Shown piece after piece: positions 58,865 to 64,000 of a stretch of DNA of 64,000 bases. The DNA is taken from NCBI GenBank assembly GCA_023014335.1, contig JAECYW010000025.1:682001-746000 (forward strand), given 5' to 3'. The stretch's first letter is position 1, and each line of letters starts with the position of its first letter. The notes beneath the pieces are model-generated. The model was not told where the DNA came from, searched no databases, and saw only the letters and a program-made list of their open reading frames with translations. The translations under genes and the position numbers were made by a program. This DNA comes from Galerina marginata. Lineage: Eukaryota > Basidiomycota > Agaricomycetes > Agaricales > Galerinaceae.

Positions 58865-59667
58865 ATGTACCGCGCTTACCACCTCTTGCGCCGTGATTCA
58901 TTCACGCGCCAGTTCATGACCAAAAGCCTTCCTGTATTCGTCACTCCGAGGCTACGACCACTTCAACGTCGTGGTTTTTTTTCTCCACCTCCACCTCAGT
59001 CAGCAAAGTCTCAAATAGTGCTATATGCCATCGCTAAAATTCTGTTTTGCTATGGAGGATTTTTTTTGGGATCGTTCGCTATAGGCAGTGGGTGTTTTGT
59101 CTTTGTTACTTGGTACGACGAAGCCACTCACAAGATTTATTGCAGAATATGGGAGTGTTGCCTTGTTCAACTTAGGTTATCAGGACGATTTAAAGTCGGA
59201 TATCAAGCAGTTCTTGGTATTCTCTCAAATTATCGACGAGGAATTTCTTTCGGTCGACCTTTCCGATCCTGTCGCCACTCTGCAACACCTTCAAAAGCAG
59301 TTCTGCGCATTCCCACTGGATCGACACGATATATCTTTTCAGTTCACTCTAGGAGACGGAGACTCTGGATTAGTTGCTGTGCTTCTGGACTCTGACGGGA
59401 AGGAAATGGCACATACCATTCTACAGAAGTTGGCACGGGATGTACACGAAGCCCTGAAAGACGTCAAACGAATCAAGTACCGCCCCAACGAGCATGCCTT
59501 TTATCGCATTCAAAAAGCCTATCGTGAATCTGTGACCTCTCTGGAGGCTTTATTACGTGAAATAGCTTCTGCTGCGAAGGTTGCACACTCAGTACGAACT
59601 TTTCATTGTTGTTTTCTTCTGGTTATTCAACGACTTCCATTGAAAGCCCATCCTTGAGGTTGAGTAG
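58865..59667 (+). CDS. Mitochondrial membrane protein family, gene B
   Basis: Exons 58865-59087, 59176-59591 and 59647-59667; 219 aa. Intron 1 (A|GTGGGT .. CAACTTAG) was chosen because it alone restores alignment with gene C (L-G-S-F-A-I-G-S-Y-Q-D-D-L-K against L-A-Y-G-Y-L-L-G-V-D-E-S-K). The presequence is basic (MYRAYHLLRRDSFTRQ ..). The membrane segment is I-V-L-Y-A-I-A-K-I-L-F-C-Y-G-G-F-F-L. The soluble part has F-L-S-V-D-L-S-D-P and D-G-D-S-G-L-V-A-V-L-L-D-S. The last exon is short, with signals TCA|GTACGA .. GAAAG, and is less certain. Function unknown. Confidence 0.68.
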
Positions 59668-59911
59668 ATATTTTTAAATCGTCCCTACTCGTACTCTGTT
59701 ACCACTATGCGAGATTGCGAAATGACGTCTCATCCCATGTTACCCACTTGAGCGAGTGTGGTTTATTGGCATGAACCGGCATAATGAATGCGTGGCAGGT
59801 CGGCTTTTCTGGGTTTCAAAGGACAGAATACACTCCGACATTTGATGTCAATAATGTTGCTCGCCACTCGGACATTCAATACACCTCACAAGTAAAAAAC
59901 AGCTTTTCTCG

Positions 59912-60752
59912 ATGCCTCTTGGACCACGCTTGCGTTACATACGCCTTGGTTTCTCCATGCTGACATGGCGTCGGTTTTCTTTGCCAACCCAGCGTCCTTT
60001 ACTTCCGCAATTCCGCCGCCAAATCCACGTGCAGCCAAAAGAGGATAGTCGACTTATTCAAGCCCTCGACGAATTCAATCGCGAACCATTTCTTAAGCTC
60101 GATACTGGTTTTATTATCATTTTCTGTGCGTCGCCGTTCCTTTTCGTCTTTCATACGTGACCGGTTATGTGTTGGGTCTTCTGAATCCACTTCTTGAAAA
60201 GGCATCAACGTGTCGTGCTTGGCATACGGCTATTTATTGGGTGTCGATGAATCAAAAGTATTGCGGTACATGCGATTTCTACAACTTTTGTGCACCATGG
60301 ACAAAGATTTCGATGCCATAGACTTCTCTGACTCGGCGGCGGCATTTAAACATGGGCAAAAGTTATGGTGCTTTCACTGCACGCCGCGGGACAGAACGGT
60401 GCCATTGTTATATCCGACTTTATGGGGAGAATCTGGGGTAGTTAGGAATCTTTTGGATTCTCCTGAAAGAGAAAAGATCTTGGATATAATTGGGAAGCAG
60501 GCCCAACTTATTCACAAGGAGGTCGCCGAGTGCGATGGGAATATTCTTCAGCTTTTGAAACGGATGCACACTGTCCACGCAACCTACGTCCAAACTCTGG
60601 ATGAGATTGGACTTCTACTCGAGAAATTTGCAAAAAAAAAACTCGTAAGTCTGTCACTCAGGTTTCTTTTTGGTTTCCATGATTAACGCTAGTGAAATAA
60701 AAATTAGGTACACCTGGATACAGACGCCTCTTACACGCCGACAGAAAGTTGA
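59912..60752 (+). CDS. Mitochondrial membrane protein family, gene C
   Basis: Exons 59912-60125, 60202-60644 and 60708-60752; 233 aa. Intron 1 is T|GTGCGT .. TGAAAAG and intron 2 is CTC|GTAAGT .. AAATTAG; phases agree with gene B (1, then 0). A basic presequence (MPLGPRLRYIRLGFSML ..) is followed by the membrane segment G-F-I-I-I-F-C|I-N-V-S-C-L-A-Y-G-Y-L-L. The soluble part has F-D-A-I-D-F-S-D-S and G-E-S-G-V-V-R-N-L-L-D-S-P-E. Genes B and C keep an exact G-x-S-G-(L/V)-V .. L-L-D-S motif, the best signature of the family. Exon 2 contains a run of ten A, a place where sequencing errors are common. Confidence 0.72.
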
Positions 60753-61394
60753 GATAGGAATCCGGGCAAAACCTACTAAGACCAATCGTCCACAGGAAGT
60801 GAATTGAATCAACAAGAACCAATAACCGTTATCTACGTAGTACGGCCCCTTTTAAACGCTCCAATACTAAATTTCTTCAAATTCTGCAGATTCTACGCCC
60901 GAACTGATGGTACGGCAGTGGGTTTGCGAAGGAAGGATGACGAAGAACAGTTGGTGGTGAGGTCGTGGGCATCGTCTTACCCTCTGCTTCCGGATATATT
61001 TTTAATATAGGCGAGCGACTACTTACAACATCGTCTGACTAGTACTTTCGTAAGATCGGTCGTCACTGTAACCTTGACTCTGAGCAGCCTTGAGCGCTAA
61101 AATTTGATCATGTGACTGGTTGAGGAAGGCACAAAATTATTTAAAAATTTCAGACTCGGAAATTGGTCATGACAGGGTGCCACCAACTTGCCGCCGAGGC
61201 TGCTCTTGCTGATGGCTGGTTCTTCGTATCGAACAGGGTGATTAGAAGACACGAAACCTCACTATTAACTAGCTCAAAACTTCAAAATCATGATCTCAGA
61301 TTCTCCTACTAAGCCTGTTACAAGCCTGTCTTCGATCGGTGAGCTCGTCCAGATCCCAAATTGTAGACTGGGGTTTTTGATAAATATACAGAGA
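60753..61394. other. Intergenic, convergent 3' flanks
   Basis: Lies between gene C and the UstYa-like gene, which converge. No gene seen. Confidence 0.45.
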
Positions 61395-62118
61395 CTAGGT
61401 GACATCGTCATGAACTGGTATATCATGGTCTATTCGGAAACGATCCCACTCCATCCATTTTTCTTTCACCATCTCGTAGGACGGTATCCAGTCGACACAC
61501 GTATGCGTTGCCCCAACTCGTTGTGCGGTAAAATTCCTCGTGGTGAAATCGCCAGGTTCGAGCGTGGCGTCTGCAGCGCAGAGAGTCCATTGCCGGAGGT
61601 AATTATAGCAATGCAGAATATGGTGCTGTCTTGCTTTTGGGATCGTACTCCAACCTTTTTCTATCGCGTTGCGCATTGCGCGCAGGCAATGCAGCTCGTG
61701 AAACATCGCCACCGCGAACATGCGTTCCTCCTTGCTAATGCGGACGTGACCATCGCCGACCGATGCCGTCCACAGCCATTCTGACTCTGCCTCGGGAGCC
61801 ACGAGGTCATAGTGCACACTTTCCTCGACGGCCAGCTTCACTAGCTTCTGCTCTATGGGAAGTCGCTTCGGATGGTCGCTTCCAATGAAAGCTATAGGAG
61901 GAGCTCGTTAAAACTACTCAAGGATAAAAGCCGAGCGGCTCACAATATGACTCCAGCGGCTTGACTATATGGCGTCTCCTTGGGTGCGCCTTCAGTTTAA
62001 TCAGTACCCTCACGTCATCGGAGAGCTTGATCAATGACCACGTCAAGTAGAAGGACGCAGCCAGCAGTAAAGCGACTGCGAGGAGCTGGAGTCGCCGCCC
62101 TTCTCCTTTGCTCTGCAT
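61395..62118 (-). CDS. UstYa-like (DUF3328) protein
   Basis: Exon 1 is 62118-61944, the 51-52-nt intron is 61943-61892 (TATT|GTGAGC .. CCTATAG), and exon 2 is 61891-61395, giving 223 aa. A single membrane anchor (about 11-30) near the N terminus is followed by a lumenal domain. F-I-G-S-D-H-P opens exon 2, and the two family hallmarks are F-H-E-L-H-C (122-127) and H-I-L-H-C (149-153). The family includes the ustiloxin enzymes UstYa/UstYb, which oxidise or cyclise peptide precursors. Basidiomycete members are mostly uncharacterised. No other biosynthetic genes flank it here, and the nearest gene is a divergent GNAT enzyme. Start at ATG 62118 places the anchor at the usual position. Confidence 0.85.
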
Positions 62119-62646
62119 TGCAAGGTGTTTGAATTGGAGTGGGGATGGACGCCGAGTTGAAGAAATATATTGGAACTTGGAAGCTTTTCCATTTCGGTTG
62201 CTTGATTGACTCTGCCCACCTATTTTAGGTGATAAATTCGACGTCGGAAGTGCCCATCTGGTATCTGTCTTCGAAGGCGAAGCCACAGTCGGTGGGTTTC
62301 ATCATTGTTCACAAGGACCTCGAGCACCAGTTTGCTTCGAAAGGCGTGGGCTCCGAATATATATCTCATCCAAATTCGTCCAGACTATCCCATCTCTTTT
62401 GTTTCACGACCCAAGATATCTTTAGGAGTGTTAACTCCGATCCTTCTTACCTCATTCCTGTACATGCGCTTCTGACGTTCGGGAGTGACCTGATACGGTG
62501 ACTCCGGGAATCCGGTGACTTGTGGTCAACATCCCAAGAGTTTGACTTCTATGCGACCTTTGCAAGTAGCCATTTAGTGACTGTCATTCACAACGTACAT
62601 AACTGAAATTCCTCTCTAGCTAGACTGCGCAACCTAGTAGGTGACC
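62119..62646. other. Shared divergent promoter, UstYa-like and GNAT genes
   Basis: A 528-bp gap between two outward-facing starts. The open reading seen on the minus strand up to 62286 is an upstream extension without ATG. No gene seen. Confidence 0.5.
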
Positions 62647-63736
62647 ATGGCCACTTCTCTCTCTTTTCAAAGAGTCGAGGAGCCAAGTGGTAAGGATGCA
62701 TTCTCGCCATCTTTGAACCCTATGCACTTAGAATATTTGAAAAGCGGACCGTCTAGACGAGGCTGCAGAAATTTTCACCGATCTTATGAAAACAAGTACG
62801 TTCTCCTTCAGAAAAAATCGTTCCCATGAGTCTGCAATTACGAACAGATCTCGGTGCCGTCAGCCTTGCAGGAGGCGACGTATCTCTGATGAAATTCGAG
62901 GCCTTGGCACTTTTACGCGCTGGTGTGCATTCCGGGGAATATTACGAGGCTTCCAACGAGGAGGGCGAATTAATCGGTTATACCATGTGGATGCCTCCTG
63001 GACAGGAGATGTTCAGCACGTTCGTTATTGTCAATCTTCCGTGACTTGCAAGATCTCGAACTGACCCAGATGGTGGAATTCCTAGGGAGGACCAGAAAAG
63101 ACTCGGTTTCTATGAATTCATGTCTAAGCTTTCGAGTGAAGCTGAAAACTACTTCAAAACGACGGTAATACTTTCATGTCTTAGCCTTCAGAATTCGGCC
63201 TGATATTACCTCAGTATGTCGCAGAGTTCCCTTCTTTCGTCGCAAGCTTGCTAGGGCCTACGGTAAACGAAGGAGGCCAATGTGCCCGCCCTCGCACTAA
63301 CTACCGTATTTGAACAGGGAAAAACGGATTCCTGGTGGTTGCATATGGCGATGATTCGCCGCGACTACCATAGAAAAGGCGTCCTACGTGCACTTATCGG
63401 TCTGGTTCTGGAAAAGGTGATGTCAATGCCTACCAATGCGCGTTTCATAGGTTTCTCCATTACAGGCTAATGAAAATATTCTAGGCTGCCAAAGCCGGAG
63501 AATTCCTTGCAACCTGCACTACCAGCGACGAAAATGTGAATAACCATTTGGGATTAAATTGTATGTACGGTGACTGACTGAAACCGGCTGATCAGATTCG
63601 TGTTTACACTGGGCTGGGATTTGATTACAAGGGATCAACTATGATGAATTCCCCTTGGGGTCAATGGCCAATCCATGTCTTCAGAATGGACCTTAAAGAC
63701 GAAGGAAAGATGGTAAAAGATGGTCATTCAGCGTAG
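62647..63736 (+). CDS. GNAT-family N-acetyltransferase
   Basis: Eight exons: 62647-62689, 62745-62795, 62848-63019, 63086-63164, 63215-63262, 63318-63416, 63485-63535, 63596-63736; 227 aa. It transfers acetyl from acetyl-CoA to an unknown amine. The start of the fold is D-E-A-A-E-I-F-T-D-L-M-K, followed by L-A-G-G-D; beta strands G-E-L-I-G-Y-T-M-W-M-P-P-G come next. The acetyl-CoA loop is R-R-D-Y-H-R-K-G-V with the preceding strand W-W-L-H-M-A-M-I. The end is V-Y-T-G-L-G-F-D-Y-K-G, the usual GNAT strand before the C terminus. Very short exons made this gene look fragmented. Every junction was checked for phase and against the family's expected order. Confidence 0.8.
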
Positions 63737-64000
63737 AATGGATGTACTACATGTAGGTATCGTGATAAATACGTTGCATCTAGCGATGTATCTTCTGGTC
63801 GGAGTAAAGGATCCATAACTGAGGTTGAGGTAGGTCACACTGCGGGCAATTGCCTATTTGTTTCATGATCAAAATGTAAATAAATTGTAACTAGATGATT
63901 GGTCTTTCAACACATAATTCAATGTTGAAATTGTGAATATATATATATTTTTTTTTTCAAACTTAACGAACTTTTTTCCGACGCAAAATTGTGGACTGAT
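63737..64000. other. Right flank
   Basis: AT-rich 3' flank of the GNAT gene, with a TATATATAT/T-run near 63940. No gene seen. Confidence 0.4.

Noticed and set aside
61925..61935. U12-type intron donor (TATCCTT) in the UstYa-like gene
   Set aside because: A canonical GTGAGC donor in the right phase lies just upstream, and this class of intron is not expected here.
61395..62118. UstYa-like enzyme and PCPG peptides as one ribosomal-peptide pathway
   Set aside because: The nearest peptide gene is about 20 kb away with many unrelated genes between. The peptides lack repeated cores and processing sites typical of such precursors.

Overview
The window looks like nuclear DNA of a basidiomycete, most likely an Agaricomycete (mushroom-forming) fungus. 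Genes carry several introns of about 50-75 nt with clear GT..CTRAY..AG signals. There are large local families of F-box and BTB/POZ proteins of the kind known to be expanded in Agaricomycetes, a Mutator-like (MULE) transposon with a GCM-type zinc domain, a UstYa/DUF3328 protein and one conserved housekeeping kinase (SNF1). No bacterial operons, rRNA, CRISPR or recognisable tRNA were seen. All exon structures below were built by hand from splice signals, frame continuity and comparison between paralogues inside the window.

Layout. 0.7-10 kb: four tandem minus-strand F-box genes sharing a 28-nt first exon and a Cys-rich N terminus, with a 0.7-kb foldback MITE in the last spacer. 10.4-12 kb: an F-box gene of a second subfamily. 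12.3-21.4 kb: a tandem duplication carrying two copies of a tiny secreted-peptide gene. A truncated BTB exon lies between the copies. The second unit is split by a 6.7-kb MULE with an 11-bp target-site duplication, and that element is itself invaded by a 1.7-kb element with 43-bp terminal repeats. 22.2-24.7 kb: SNF1. 25.9-31.8 kb: four BTB genes in tandem. 32.3-41 kb: three RING/coiled-coil genes and a second subfamily-2 F-box gene. 41.65-41.87 kb: a third copy of the secreted-peptide gene. 42.5-44.1 kb: a seventh F-box gene. 44.9-46 kb: a coiled-coil protein. 46.3-48.9 kb: two BTB genes of a second subtype. 49.6-52 kb: two unrecognised genes. 52.7-53.4 kb: a MITE. 54.6-56.2 kb: a secreted Ala-rich protein with 11-residue repeats. 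56.5-60.8 kb: three related genes for predicted mitochondrial membrane proteins, with a TA-flanked transposon between the first two. 61.4-63.7 kb: a divergent pair, UstYa-like and GNAT acetyltransferase.

How it fits together. Seven F-box proteins (substrate receptors of SCF, Cullin-1 ligases), six BTB proteins (candidate Cullin-3 adaptors) and three RING proteins (candidate E3s) lie within about 48 kb. This makes the region a fast-evolving nursery of ubiquitin-ligase parts. The least described items are the three-member peptide family (signal peptide, then a tail with C-x4-C-P-G; two members use GC-AG introns), the RING family with a conserved Cys tail, and the three-gene mitochondrial membrane family.
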